Assembly (NCBI GenBank): GCA_030528625.1
Contig: JAUMYN010000001.1
Coordinates: 186,001-250,000 of the forward strand
Reading direction: 5' to 3'
Length of the DNA stretch: 64,000 bases
From: Candidatus Saccharimonadota bacterium
GTDB taxonomy: Bacteria > Patescibacteriota > Saccharimonadia > Saccharimonadales > Saccharimonadaceae
Under the pieces are notes generated by a model. The model saw only the letters and a list, made by a program, of their open reading frames with translations. It made no database searches and was not told the origin of the DNA. The stretch's first letter is position 1; every line of letters starts with the position of its first letter. A program made the translations under genes and the position numbers. This document shows positions 49,514-59,157 of this stretch, in pieces.

Positions 49514-51976
49514 GTGAGTCGAACGCCGGAGGATTTCTCCGAACTGACGTCGCGGCTGACCGATACGGCTCGGGCTAGCTTTGAGCGTGCTGGTTGGCTG
49601 GCAAATCGTCAGGGAAGCCCCTATGTCGGTACCGAGCATGTGTTGCTGGGTATTCTAGCTCAAAATTCATCCCTGGGGGCCAAGATACTAGCTGAGTACG
49701 GTGTAACGCTGGATCGGGTGGAGTTGGCGCTGGATTTGACGGCGCGCCAGGTGGTGATTGCGGTGGTCGATCATGGCGTGCACGCCGATGTGCTGAGTAT
49801 GGTACGTACAGCGTGGGAGTTGGCGGTGGAATTCGGTCAGCAGCACATCGGTACGGAACATATCATCTATGGTATGCTGTTGCAGCGCCAGGCGCGGGCG
49901 ACCAAGTTGCTAGAAGAGCTGAATATTGATATTCAACTGCTCTGCGATGATCTGGAAGCAATGTTCAATCGGCAGCAGTCAGAAGCGGAACAAGCCGAGT
50001 CGTCGCCGACCCATGAGGCGGGTAGCACTCATGATTTGAAGTTGTTAGAGCGTTTCGGGGTTGATTTGACAGCGCGGGCGCGAGCTGGCATGGTAGATCC
50101 AATGATTGGGCGCGACCGAGAGTTAGCACGCGTGATAACGGTGCTGGGACGACGCACCAAGAACAACCCAGCGCTGATCGGCGAACCGGGTGTTGGCAAG
50201 ACGGCGATTGTCGAGGGGCTAGCTCGTCGTATTGCCGATGGGCAGGTACCGCCGTTTTTGGCAGGTAAGCGCATTATCCAGCTGGATCTGGCGGCCATGG
50301 TGGCGGGTACCAAGTATCGCGGCCAGTTTGAGGAACGGCTGCAAAAAGTGCTGGCGGCCGTGCGCAAGCATCAAGAGATGATTTTGTTTATCGATGAGCT
50401 GCATCTGCTGGTGGGCGCTGGATCGGCTGAGGGGTCGATGGATGCCGCTAATGTCTTGAAGCCGGCCCTAGCGCGCGGCGAAGTGCGGGTTATTGGTGCG
50501 ACAACTTTTGAGGAATATCGCAAACATATTGAAAAGGATGCGGCGCTCAGTCGGCGCTTTCAGTCGGTGGTGGTCGAGGAGCCGGATGAGGCGCTGGCAG
50601 TGGCAATGGTTAGCGGCCTGAGTGAGCGGCTGAGCCAGCATCACCAGGTGCGAATTGATGAGGCGGCGGTACGGCAGGCAGTGGCGCTCAGTCAGCGCTA
50701 TATTGCCGAACGTTTTTTGCCGGACAAGGCGATTGACGTGTTAGATGAGGCGGCAGCCTTGCTTCGTTCGGAAGTTGCGCCTCGGCCAAGCCGGCAGCAG
50801 CGGCTGGCGCGTCGTATCAAGCAGCTGGCAGGCAAGCTGGACGCTGCGGTGGAAGCCGAACAGTACGAGCGAGCGGCGCGTTACAAAGTTGAAATGCGGC
50901 AGTTGGAGCAGCAGGCAGCAGCGCTGGAAGAGACGACCGCATTGCCGGTGCTGGATGAGAGCCACTTGCATCGGGCGGTCAGTGCTATGTCAGGCATACC
51001 AGTGGCGCGCGTGGCGGCCAGTGAGGCGCGCCAGCTGGGGCGGCTGGAACAGCGGTTGGCACGTTCGGTACTGGGCCAGGATGAGGCGATTAAGCAACTG
51101 GCGCGAACGATTCGGCGGGCGCGGGCTGGGTTGCAGCGGGCGTCGGGGCCGCTGGGTTCGTTTGTCTTTCTGGGCCCGACTGGTGTCGGCAAGACGGAGC
51201 TGGCGCGGGTACTGGCGCGCGAAGTGTTCGGCGGCGATACTCATTTGATCAAGATTGATATGAGCGAATTTTCCGAACGGCACACGGCCAGTCGCTTGAT
51301 TGGTGCGCCAGCGGGCTATGTGGGTTATGACGATGGCGGTAAGTTGACCGATCGCGTGCGCCGCCAGCCGTACAGCGTGGTGCTGTTCGACGAGATTGAA
51401 AAAGCGCATCCCGACGTGCTCAATCTGCTGCTACAGTTGCTAGAAGACGGGCGGTTAACTGATGCCGCGGGCCGCAGTGTTAGTTTCCGTCATACCATCG
51501 TAATCGTGACCAGCAATGTCGGTGCTGAGCAAATGACTCACCAGGAGGCGCTGGGGTTTGCCGCTTCAGAAAAACGAGCAGTCGACGAGACGCATCAGCA
51601 CAACGAGCGGGCGGCTCGAGCGGCGCTGGAGGAGTTTTTGCGCCCCGAGCTGATTGGTCGGTTTGACGCCAGTATTGTCTTTCGACCGCTGACGCGTCAG
51701 GTGGCGGGCAAGCTGTTTGCGATGATGAGCGCCGAGTTAGTGCGGGCGATTGAGGCACGCGGGATGCGGCTGGTGATAACTCCGGGTGTCAAGCGGCTGG
51801 TGCTGGATCGGGGATTCAGCCAGCAGTCGGGGGCGCGAGCACTACGCCGCACGGTGCAGACCTGTTTGGGTGACCCGCTGAGCGAAGTACTACTCAGCGA
51901 GCAAGCACAGCCTGGTATGACGCTGCGGGCAAAGGTTATCAAGGGCGAGGTGGGTATTGATGTCGAGACTTCGTAG
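49514..51976 (+). CDS. clpC: ATP-dependent Clp protease ATPase ClpC
   Basis: The 820-aa AAA+ unfoldase feeds substrates to ClpP. It has two Clp_N repeats (about residues 15-140), first ATPase domain Walker [10 protein letters not shown] (about 223), a UVR/middle-domain helix ([19 protein letters not shown], about 440) and second Walker [10 protein letters not shown] (about 554) with Walker [14 protein letters not shown]. The UVR helix marks the ClpC rather than the ClpB subtype. GTG start behind AAAGGAGG. It precedes a coiled-coil protein and radA, as in Firmicutes. Confidence 0.93.
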   Translation: MSRTPEDFSELTSRLTDTARASFERAGWLANRQGSPYVGTEHVLLGILAQNSSLGAKILAEYGVTLDRVELALDLTARQVVIAVVDHGVHADVLSMVRTAWELAVEFGQQHIGTEHIIYGMLLQRQARATKLLEELNIDIQLLCDDLEAMFNRQQSEAEQAESSPTHEAGSTHDLKLLERFGVDLTARARAGMVDPMIGRDRELARVITVLGRRTKNNPALIGEPGVGKTAIVEGLARRIADGQVPPFLAGKRIIQLDLAAMVAGTKYRGQFEERLQKVLAAVRKHQEMILFIDELHLLVGAGSAEGSMDAANVLKPALARGEVRVIGATTFEEYRKHIEKDAALSRRFQSVVVEEPDEALAVAMVSGLSERLSQHHQVRIDEAAVRQAVALSQRYIAERFLPDKAIDVLDEAAALLRSEVAPRPSRQQRLARRIKQLAGKLDAAVEAEQYERAARYKVEMRQLEQQAAALEETTALPVLDESHLHRAVSAMSGIPVARVAASEARQLGRLEQRLARSVLGQDEAIKQLARTIRRARAGLQRASGPLGSFVFLGPTGVGKTELARVLAREVFGGDTHLIKIDMSEFSERHTASRLIGAPAGYVGYDDGGKLTDRVRRQPYSVVLFDEIEKAHPDVLNLLLQLLEDGRLTDAAGRSVSFRHTIVIVTSNVGAEQMTHQEALGFAASEKRAVDETHQHNERAARAALEEFLRPELIGRFDASIVFRPLTRQVAGKLFAMMSAELVRAIEARGMRLVITPGVKRLVLDRGFSQQSGARALRRTVQTCLGDPLSEVLLSEQAQPGMTLRAKVIKGEVGIDVETS

Positions 51977-52937
51977 GGTAGGCGGCGGACTGTTAGCGGG
52001 GCTGCTTAGCGCCGGGGTGCTGTTGGTGCTGCTGTATCATCAGCAACTGCTTGATCAGTGGCGAGTCTGGCGGTATCAACCAAGCAGCGATATTCAAGCG
52101 CTGGCGCAGCGGGCGGCGCTGTCCGATAGCGGCCGGTTCTATTTCTATCTGGCGCATCCTCAGCTGGAGACAGCCGAGCAGTTCAATCAGGACTGCCGCC
52201 GCGTCGAGCAGGCTAGTCCGATCCTGGGGTGTTACGATGGAGCAAGCGAGCGGATTCATATTTACAGGGTGATGCATCCAGAGCTCGATGGTATCAAGGA
52301 GGTGACGGCGGCGCACGAGATGCTGCATGTGGCGTGGTCGCGGTTTAGTCAGGCGCAGCGCCAGCGGCTGAGCGATCTATTGGAAGCGGCGTATCAGCGG
52401 GTGAAGACCGAGCAGCTAGCTGAGCGCATGGCGTATTATGAGCGGGCGCAGCCGGGGTCGCGGGCTAATGAGCTGCATTCGATTTTGGGTACTGAGGCAG
52501 CTGAGCTAGGCGAGGAGCTGGAGCAGCATTATCGGCAGTTTTTCACCGATCGCCAGGCGGTGGTAGCGCTGCATGCTGGCTATACTAAGCGCTTTACGGC
52601 GCTGGCTGAGGAGGCTGATCGGACGGCCTCGCAGCTAGAGACGCGCCGCCGGTCGATTGAGCAGCGAATGACTGACTATCGCCAGGCGGTGGCTGGCTTT
52701 AATCGGGAGGTTGCGGTGTTTAATCAGCGTGCCGAGCGGGGCGACTTTGTTTCTCAAGAGGCCTTTTTGGCGGTTCGGTCGCAGCTGGCAGCCCGTAGTC
52801 AAGCATTGGTGCAGCAGCGGCAGGAGATCGAGGCGGCGATTGCGGAGTATAATCGCCAGGTCGATACGCTTACCGCGTTGGGCCGGCGGTTGCAGTCGTT
52901 GCAGCAGGGCCTAGATAGTCAACAGGAGGTGCGATAA
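51960..52937 (+). CDS. Membrane-anchored coiled-coil protein with HExxH motif
   Basis: The 325-aa protein has one N-terminal membrane segment (LLAGLLSAGVLLVLLYHQ), then a domain with AAHEMLHVAWSRF. Its HEMLH sequence fits a zinc metalloprotease HExxH site. The region QAVVALHAGYTKRFTALA to the end is almost entirely Gln/Glu/Arg-rich heptads, a long coiled coil (about residues 180-325). It may be a membrane-tethered protease or a scaffold. It overlaps clpC by 17 nt and abuts radA (TAATG), so it sits within the clpC-radA transcription unit. Confidence 0.8.
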   Translation: MSRLRRVGGGLLAGLLSAGVLLVLLYHQQLLDQWRVWRYQPSSDIQALAQRAALSDSGRFYFYLAHPQLETAEQFNQDCRRVEQASPILGCYDGASERIHIYRVMHPELDGIKEVTAAHEMLHVAWSRFSQAQRQRLSDLLEAAYQRVKTEQLAERMAYYERAQPGSRANELHSILGTEAAELGEELEQHYRQFFTDRQAVVALHAGYTKRFTALAEEADRTASQLETRRRSIEQRMTDYRQAVAGFNREVAVFNQRAERGDFVSQEAFLAVRSQLAARSQALVQQRQEIEAAIAEYNRQVDTLTALGRRLQSLQQGLDSQQEVR

Positions 52938-54286
52938 TGGCAAAAGTACGCAGTCAATTTGTCTGCCAGCAATGTGCGGCCAGCTTTCCGAAGTGGACGG
53001 GCAAATGTGAAAACTGCGGCGAGTGGAACTCGCTGGTGGAGCAAGCGCCGGTTGAAAAGGGCGCATCGGCGGTGGCTCGGAGCAGTGGGTGCGGTACGGC
53101 ACTGAAAGGCGTGCGGCTGAGTGAGACAGCAGTGGAGGCGGCGGCTGAGCGGCTGTCGACCGGCATCGCCGACCTCGATACGGTGCTGGGCGGTGGTTTT
53201 TTGCTGGGCGGCGTGGTGCTGGTGGCGGGCCAGCCAGGGATTGGTAAGAGTACCTTACTGGCGCAGGTGTCGGCCTTTGTGGCGAAGAACCATCAAGTCT
53301 TGTATGTGAGCGGTGAGGAGTCGGTATCACAGGTAAAACTGCGCGCCGAGCGGCTGGGTGCGGCGGACGCGTCAGGTCTTCAGTTGGCATCGTCTAGTAG
53401 TGCCGAGGACATCGCAGCGTCTATCCAGACCGGCCAGTACGAGTTGGTGGTGGTGGATTCTATTCAAACGCTAAGCTTGGCGGAAATTAGCTCAGCGCCA
53501 GGCTCAGTCAGCCAGATTACCAATTCATCAAATGTCATCATTCGCGCCGCTAAGGCTGCCAATACGGCGGTGATTTTAGTAGGGCATGTCACCAAGGAGG
53601 GCTCGATCGCCGGCCCGAAAGTACTGGAGCATTTGGTGGATGTGGTGCTGAATTTCGAGGGCGATCGCTACGGCGGTTTCCGAGTCGTGCGGGCGCAAAA
53701 AAACCGCTATGGCTCGACGAATGAAGCGGCAATCTTCGAGATGGATGAGTCGGGTCTACGCATCGTGGCCAATCCGTCGGCGGCACTGCTGGCGGAGCGG
53801 CAAAACCTCGATGGCTCCATCGTGTTGGCGACGATGGAGGGTGCGCGGCCGCTCTTGGTGGAGATTCAAGCCTTGGTTAACCCGACGAATTTCGGTTACC
53901 CGAAGCGTGCCGCCAGTGGCTTTGATCTCAATCGCCTGAACCTGCTGGTGGCGGTACTGGAAAAGCGTACCAAACTCAGTCTGGCCGACAAAGATATTTA
54001 TATCAATGTGGTGGGCGGACTGAAACTGAGCGATCCAGCGGCGGATTTGGCGGTCGCTATGGCGATTGCCAGCGCCAGTGCGGGCCGCAAACTCAGCGAC
54101 GAAGCAGTGGTGTTCGGCGAAGTGGGTCTGGGTGGCGAAGTTCGCTCGGCATCGCAGTGGCACACTCGCATTAAAGAGGCCAAAAAGTTAGGGTTTACCT
54201 TTGCCATCGCGCCAAAAACCCACAAAGATTCGTTTGTGCGCGGCGTGAGCGACCTGCGCCAGGCGTTGATTGACTATTTACAGTAA
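52937..54286 (+). CDS. radA: DNA repair protein RadA/Sms
   Basis: The 449-aa protein processes branched recombination intermediates. It has an N-terminal four-cysteine zinc finger (CQQC...KCENCGEWNS), a RecA-like ATPase with Walker A GQPGIGKSTLL (about residue 98), the RadA-specific KNRYG motif (AQKNRYGSTNE), and a Lon-protease-like C-terminal domain (LNLLVAVLEKRTKLSLADKD, VGLGGEVRS). Its length is standard. The TAATG overlap with the preceding gene suggests coupling. Confidence 0.95.
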   Translation: MAKVRSQFVCQQCAASFPKWTGKCENCGEWNSLVEQAPVEKGASAVARSSGCGTALKGVRLSETAVEAAAERLSTGIADLDTVLGGGFLLGGVVLVAGQPGIGKSTLLAQVSAFVAKNHQVLYVSGEESVSQVKLRAERLGAADASGLQLASSSSAEDIAASIQTGQYELVVVDSIQTLSLAEISSAPGSVSQITNSSNVIIRAAKAANTAVILVGHVTKEGSIAGPKVLEHLVDVVLNFEGDRYGGFRVVRAQKNRYGSTNEAAIFEMDESGLRIVANPSAALLAERQNLDGSIVLATMEGARPLLVEIQALVNPTNFGYPKRAASGFDLNRLNLLVAVLEKRTKLSLADKDIYINVVGGLKLSDPAADLAVAMAIASASAGRKLSDEAVVFGEVGLGGEVRSASQWHTRIKEAKKLGFTFAIAPKTHKDSFVRGVSDLRQALIDYLQ

Positions 54287-54307
54287 TTATCGCAAAAAGG
54301 AAGAACT

Positions 54308-55189
54308 ATGAATAACACAGTAGAACTTATTATAATCATCATGCTGCTGGCTATCATGGCGGAGATTTACTTGCTGGTAAAGCCGCGGCGGCATGGCATT
54401 GGCCACGGCCCGAGTATGCTGGTTGACACGTCGGTGTTAATGGATGGCCGCGTGGTGGACTTAGCAAAAACGGGCTTTTTGCTTGGGCAAGTGATCGTGC
54501 CGCGCAGCGTGCTGAGTGAACTGCAGCTGCTGGCTGACGGTTCAGATCATGCCAAGCGTGAGCGAGCGCGGTTTGGTATGGACGCCATGAAAGAGCTGAA
54601 AGAGGTGCTTGGCGCGTCGTTTACGCTGCTTGATGATGCGCGGCGCATTCCGGAGGGCGTGGACAATCGCTTGTTGCAGTTGGCACGGCAGACCGGTGCG
54701 GCGATTTTGACGATTGACTATAACCTCAATAAGGTGGCGCAGGTTGAAGGTATTAAAATCCTCAATATTAACGAGCTGGCTAAGGGTTTGCGGATGAGTC
54801 ACTTGCCGGGCGACGAATTAGAGCTGGAGCTGACGCAAAAAGGACAAGATAGCCATCAGGCAGTGGGATATTTAACGGACGGCACCATGGTGGTGGTGGA
54901 GCAGGCCAAAAAGTTTATCGGCCAGAAAAAGCGCATCGAAATTATCCGTAGTTTGCAGACGGACGCCGGCAAGATGATGTTTGCCAAAATCACCGAATCG
55001 GTTGCTGCTGAGCCATCGCGCCAAGCTATGTCGACACCAAAGCAGCGTTCAGCTGGTCGTAAGCCGCAATCATCGCCCACAGCGCCGCCGCAGCCAAAAT
55101 CTGAGCCGGCGCCAAAGCAGCCGCGTCGTCGCCCCAAAACATCAGCCCAGCGCGAGGCTGAGCTGATACGCCTAGTGGATGAGCAGTAA
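54308..55189 (+). CDS. PIN-TRAM membrane-anchored protein (YacL-like)
   Basis: The 293-aa protein has one N-terminal membrane helix (LIIIIMLLAIMAEIYLLV), a PIN nuclease domain with conserved acidic residues (LVDTSVLMDGRVVDL, LSELQLLADGSD, GAAILTIDYNLNK) and a TRAM domain (GQDSHQAVGYLTDGTMVVVEQA). The C-terminal ~70 residues are a basic, Pro-rich tail. YacL-like proteins follow radA and disA in Firmicutes; here radA is followed directly by this gene. It may cut RNA or sense a nucleotide near the membrane. Confidence 0.9.
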   Translation: MNNTVELIIIIMLLAIMAEIYLLVKPRRHGIGHGPSMLVDTSVLMDGRVVDLAKTGFLLGQVIVPRSVLSELQLLADGSDHAKRERARFGMDAMKELKEVLGASFTLLDDARRIPEGVDNRLLQLARQTGAAILTIDYNLNKVAQVEGIKILNINELAKGLRMSHLPGDELELELTQKGQDSHQAVGYLTDGTMVVVEQAKKFIGQKKRIEIIRSLQTDAGKMMFAKITESVAAEPSRQAMSTPKQRSAGRKPQSSPTAPPQPKSEPAPKQPRRRPKTSAQREAELIRLVDEQ

Positions 55190-57865
55190 TTAGCTGCCAA
55201 CGGTGAAAGTCAGGCTGTCCGAGGCGGCATAAAAGGCCTGGTCGCGAATGTTGACGGTTGCGGTGTGTGCGCCGCTGCTGAGTTTGATCTCAGCGGTCAC
55301 GGTGCCTCCAGCGGCTGGCAGGTCGGTGCTTTTGATGGAGCGGCCATCAACCAAGATGTCGATTGCAGCGAGCGAAAATGTGCCATGCTTGGCGGTCGCT
55401 TTGATGGTGCGCGTACTACCACTACCCGAGACGCTGACGCTAACGGTCGGCTTGGCATCATCACACTTGTGAGTATCGTCGTCTTCATCGACAGTATAGC
55501 CTTCTGGCGCGGTGTAGCTTGGCTTTTTGGTGATTGGATCGATGGTCTTGACGACCTCGATTTCTTCGATGGCATCTGGCGGCGTACAGCTGGTAGCTTT
55601 CTTCTTGGAAACGCGATCGAACTTCATTTTCTCGGCGGTTTCGCCCTGCTTCTTGTTCCACCATGACGGATATAGCTCGCGGCCTTGTTGCTGAATACCG
55701 CTCGGGCGATTAAACCAAGTGCCAGGCTTCCATTTCCCCTCCTTGGCGTAAACGTCCTTATGAGCAAAGGCCATGACATTACGGACAACCGGCATACCAA
55801 ATGATGAAACTGAGGTGCCAATATTGCTGGTGTCAGAGTTACCCAACCATAGCGCCATCACCAGGGAAGGGCTGTAGTTGACAATCCAGATATCTTTCGG
55901 TCGAGAATCGCGGTCGGTGGTGCCGGTCTTGGCAGCAGTACGCACGCCGGGAACACTGAGGCCGCCATAGCCGTGCAGCCCGCTTGAGGCATCTGGGTCG
56001 CCGAGAATATCGTTGACGATATAAGCAGCTTGTGGATCGGCGGCTTGCTTGCTGTTGTCTTTCCACTTGCGCAAGGTATCGCCCTGGCTATTGGTGACTT
56101 CCAGGACACTCGAAGTCGGCTTTACGACACCCATACGAGCCAGTGTGCCAAAGGCATTGACCAGTTCAACCTGCTTGGTACCGCAGCCGCCAATGGCTGC
56201 CGATAGTCCGTAGCCGCCAGCATCCTCTTCTTGCTGGCAATAATGAGTATTGCCTAAATCGCGGATATAATCGACCGTTGGCTTGGCCTGGCCGTTGCCA
56301 GCGATATACATCGCCTTGACGGCCGGGATATTACGCGATAGGCCGAGTGCTTTGCGGATAGTAATACTGCCCATAAAGCGACCATCCCAGTTGCGTAGTT
56401 TGGCGCCGTATATTTTATCAATATTTTCGTCGCTGAGAATTGAGCCGCTGCCATAGTTCTGCTGACCGCCGCCGCGATTTTCGAATAGCTTGGCGTAGTC
56501 AAAGGCCTTGACGGTCGACCCTGGCTGGATAAAACCAACTGCGGCATTATCCTGGCCGAATCCTGGATAGTTGAAATCGCGGCTGCCTACCATGGCAACG
56601 ACTTGACCGGTTTGGACATCCTCAATGGTTGCTGCGCCGTTACTGATGCGCACCGAGGCTGGCCGGCCGCTAGCGAAGAACTGTTTTATTTCTGCTTCCA
56701 GCTTTTCCTGAATACGCCAGTCAAGCGTCGTTTTGACGGTCAAGCCGCCCTTGCCGACCACTGCCTTGCCCAGCTCTTTTTCTAGCTGTGATCGCACCAT
56801 CAGTACGAAATGCGGCGCTTTCATGCCTTGCGTGGCATCAATACGCGGTCGAATATTATCCAAAATAGGATATTTTTTAGCTTCGTCGGCCTCTTTTTGG
56901 GTGATATAGCCCTGTTCGGCCATATACTCAAGCGTGGTGTGCTGGCGGCTAATCAGCGCCTTGTGCCCAGCTGGATTATAGGGGTCAAAGTAAGACGGAT
57001 TTTGCGGAATAGACGCCAGGAGGGCTGCCTCGGCGATGGTTAGATCTTTGGCGGATTTACCGAAATAGGCTTGAGCGCCCGATTCAGCGCCATTACGCGG
57101 GCCGCCATAGGGCGATTCGTTGAGATACAGGGTCAGGATCTGATCTTTGTTATACATACGTTCGACTTCGATGGCTAAAATCATTTCCTTGATTTTGCGC
57201 GGTATACCTTTGATGCCTCGCTCGCCAGCCTCTTCGGCGAAGAAAACCTGCTTGACGAGCTGCTGCGTCAAGGTAGAACCGCCTTGCACCTGGCCGCCGC
57301 CAGCAGTTTTGAAGAAAGCGCGCGTCAGTCCGCTAATACTAATACCGTGATGCTTAAAGAAATCCTTGTCTTCGATGGCTACCGTGGCGTTCTTGAGGTG
57401 CTTGCTAATCTGATCTGATTCGACCACCAGTTTATAATTGCCGCCGCCCTTGTCCTCCCAGAGCAGCACGCCATTACGGTCATAGTATTTAGTGACTGTC
57501 GTTTGAACGCGCTTAGCGATTTCGCCCGGTCGGATCTTGTCGAGGTCCTTACGGAAGTAGGCAAAGAGACCGCCGATCAATAAAATCAGTAATAGCAGTG
57601 TGACGCCCATCACTTTGAGCGCCATCAAAGCGCCGCGCTTAGAGAACCAGTAACGAGCCAGGCGCTTGGGGTGGAGGCGATAGAAAAAGCGCTGCACCGG
57701 ATGCTTCGGTAGACTCGCCAGATACTCTGCTCGCTCGCGAGAAGCACGATCTTTTTTGGTCTTACGTTTTTGCGCCAGATTGGCATACACGCTCATGCGC
57801 CTTGGCGAGGTCTGCTTGATACGCGAGGCCGGTTTGGCCGGTTGGGGCGTTGTCTTCTTGTTCAC
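55190..57865 (-). CDS. Penicillin-binding protein 1 type (transglycosylase and transpeptidase)
   Basis: The 891-aa class A PBP has a basic cytoplasmic N-terminus (~85 residues), one membrane helix (ALMALKVMGVTLLLLILLIGGLFAYF), a glycosyltransferase domain with catalytic Glu in EDKDFFKHHG (about residue 163), and a transpeptidase domain with the SxxK nucleophile STVK (about 450), SRN and KTGTT. A C-terminal acidic linker and a beta-sandwich-like domain (SVSVSGSGSTRTIKATAKH) follow. It builds peptidoglycan in the periplasm-like space. GTG start 6 nt after TATAAT. Confidence 0.94.
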   Translation of the reverse strand: MNKKTTPQPAKPASRIKQTSPRRMSVYANLAQKRKTKKDRASRERAEYLASLPKHPVQRFFYRLHPKRLARYWFSKRGALMALKVMGVTLLLLILLIGGLFAYFRKDLDKIRPGEIAKRVQTTVTKYYDRNGVLLWEDKGGGNYKLVVESDQISKHLKNATVAIEDKDFFKHHGISISGLTRAFFKTAGGGQVQGGSTLTQQLVKQVFFAEEAGERGIKGIPRKIKEMILAIEVERMYNKDQILTLYLNESPYGGPRNGAESGAQAYFGKSAKDLTIAEAALLASIPQNPSYFDPYNPAGHKALISRQHTTLEYMAEQGYITQKEADEAKKYPILDNIRPRIDATQGMKAPHFVLMVRSQLEKELGKAVVGKGGLTVKTTLDWRIQEKLEAEIKQFFASGRPASVRISNGAATIEDVQTGQVVAMVGSRDFNYPGFGQDNAAVGFIQPGSTVKAFDYAKLFENRGGGQQNYGSGSILSDENIDKIYGAKLRNWDGRFMGSITIRKALGLSRNIPAVKAMYIAGNGQAKPTVDYIRDLGNTHYCQQEEDAGGYGLSAAIGGCGTKQVELVNAFGTLARMGVVKPTSSVLEVTNSQGDTLRKWKDNSKQAADPQAAYIVNDILGDPDASSGLHGYGGLSVPGVRTAAKTGTTDRDSRPKDIWIVNYSPSLVMALWLGNSDTSNIGTSVSSFGMPVVRNVMAFAHKDVYAKEGKWKPGTWFNRPSGIQQQGRELYPSWWNKKQGETAEKMKFDRVSKKKATSCTPPDAIEEIEVVKTIDPITKKPSYTAPEGYTVDEDDDTHKCDDAKPTVSVSVSGSGSTRTIKATAKHGTFSLAAIDILVDGRSIKSTDLPAAGGTVTAEIKLSSGAHTATVNIRDQAFYAASDSLTFTVGS

Positions 57866-57871
57866 ATCATC

Positions 57872-57899
57872 ATTATACCACGGCCAGGTTTCGCTTCAA
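57872..57899 (-). promoter_or_regulatory. Leaderless-type promoter of the PBP gene
   Basis: On the minus strand TTGAAG (plus 57894-57899), a 16-nt spacer and TATAAT preceded by TGG (plus 57872-57877) lie 6 nt before the GTG at 57863-57865. Confidence 0.65.
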
Positions 57900-57911
57900 T
57901 CACAAACTTGG

Positions 57912-57917
57912 TATACT
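57912..57917 (+). promoter_or_regulatory. Promoter of tyrS
   Basis: TGG-TATACT (hexamer 57912-57917) is an extended -10, 16 nt before the tyrS ATG. The leader carries an AAAAGGAGAG ribosome site, in contrast to the leaderless, divergent PBP gene. Confidence 0.6.
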
Positions 57918-57933
57918 AGAAAAAAGGAGAGCT

Positions 57934-59157
57934 ATGCAATTATCAGAGGAATTACAGTGGCGCGGCTTTGTCAATCAGACGACGTTTGCTGATATTGACG
58001 AGGTGAATCAGCCGCGAAGTTTTTATTTCGGTGTTGATCCCAGCGCCGACAGTATGCAAATCGGTAATCTGGCGGCAGCCATGATGGTGCGGCTGTTTAT
58101 GGAGCATGGACACGAGGCCTATCTGCTAGTGGGTGGCGCTACGGGCCTGATCGGCGACCCCGATGGGCGTAAAGACGAGCGCGAAGTGCGCGACGCCAGC
58201 GTGGTGGCGCGTAATACGGCGGCCATCGCGGTGCAGTATCGGCGGATTTTTGAGGGGCGTGATTTTCATTTGGTCAATAATGCTGATTGGTTCCGTAATA
58301 TTCACTACATTGATTTTCTGTATCAGGTGGGCAAGCACATGTCGATGACGCAGCTCCTCGACCGGGAGTTCGTCCAGGCGCGCATCGGCGAGGGCGGCAG
58401 CGGCATTAGCTACGCCGAATTTAGCTACTCGCTGATCCAGGGCTATGATTTCCTACATCTGTTCCGAGAACACGGCGTCACCTTGCAGCTCTGCGGCGCT
58501 GATCAGTGGGGCAACTCCGTCACTGGCGTCAGCTTGATCCGCAAACTGGCGGGCGGCGAGGCGCACGTTTACTCAACGCCGCTGGTGATTAACAAGGCCA
58601 CTGGGCGTAAATTTGGCAAGTCTGAGGGCGGTGTTATTTGGCTGGATGAGAATAAGACCAGCGTGTACAAGTTTTATCAATTCTGGCTGAATGTCGATGA
58701 TGAGGGCGTGATTGACTACATGAAAATTTACACCACGTTGGATCGGCCGACCATCGAAGCCATCGCCGAAAATCACGCGGTCAACCCTGGCGCGCGCTCG
58801 GCGCAGAAGGTTCTGGCGCGCGAGGTCACCGACATTGTGCACGGTGTCGGTCGGCGCGAGTCGGTTGAGCGAGTGACTGAAGTGCTGTTTGGTGGTGGTG
58901 AGTTTAGCGACCTGACGGATGATGACCTGGAGGTGCTAGCCCGAGAAATTCCGTGCGTGCCGGTGGGCGTCGGCGTTATCGAGGCGCTGGTAGTGTCCGA
59001 AGTCGTCACGTCCAACGGCGAGGCTAGGCGGCTCATCCAGTCGGGCGCAGTCAGCGTCAACGGCGTGAAATTCGCCGAAGACCAAGTGGTCCAGCAGCCA
59101 GCATTGATCAAAAAGGGTAAAAATACCTTTGTTTTGGTAACGGAAGGAGAAGAATAA
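57934..59157 (+). CDS. tyrS: Tyrosine--tRNA ligase
   Basis: The 407-aa class I synthetase has YFGVDPSADSMQIGNLAAAMM in the position of the HIGH motif: the first His is Gln and the last is Asn (the latter occurs in related enzymes). It shows LVGGATGLIGDPDGRKDER, the tyrosine-binding YDFLHLFREHG and CGADQWGNSV, and KFGKSEGG as the KMSKS loop. A C-terminal S4 RNA-binding domain ends the protein (ARRLIQSGAVSVNG). The ATG is chosen for its AAAGGAG site. Confidence 0.94.
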   Translation: MQLSEELQWRGFVNQTTFADIDEVNQPRSFYFGVDPSADSMQIGNLAAAMMVRLFMEHGHEAYLLVGGATGLIGDPDGRKDEREVRDASVVARNTAAIAVQYRRIFEGRDFHLVNNADWFRNIHYIDFLYQVGKHMSMTQLLDREFVQARIGEGGSGISYAEFSYSLIQGYDFLHLFREHGVTLQLCGADQWGNSVTGVSLIRKLAGGEAHVYSTPLVINKATGRKFGKSEGGVIWLDENKTSVYKFYQFWLNVDDEGVIDYMKIYTTLDRPTIEAIAENHAVNPGARSAQKVLAREVTDIVHGVGRRESVERVTEVLFGGGEFSDLTDDDLEVLAREIPCVPVGVGVIEALVVSEVVTSNGEARRLIQSGAVSVNGVKFAEDQVVQQPALIKKGKNTFVLVTEGEE

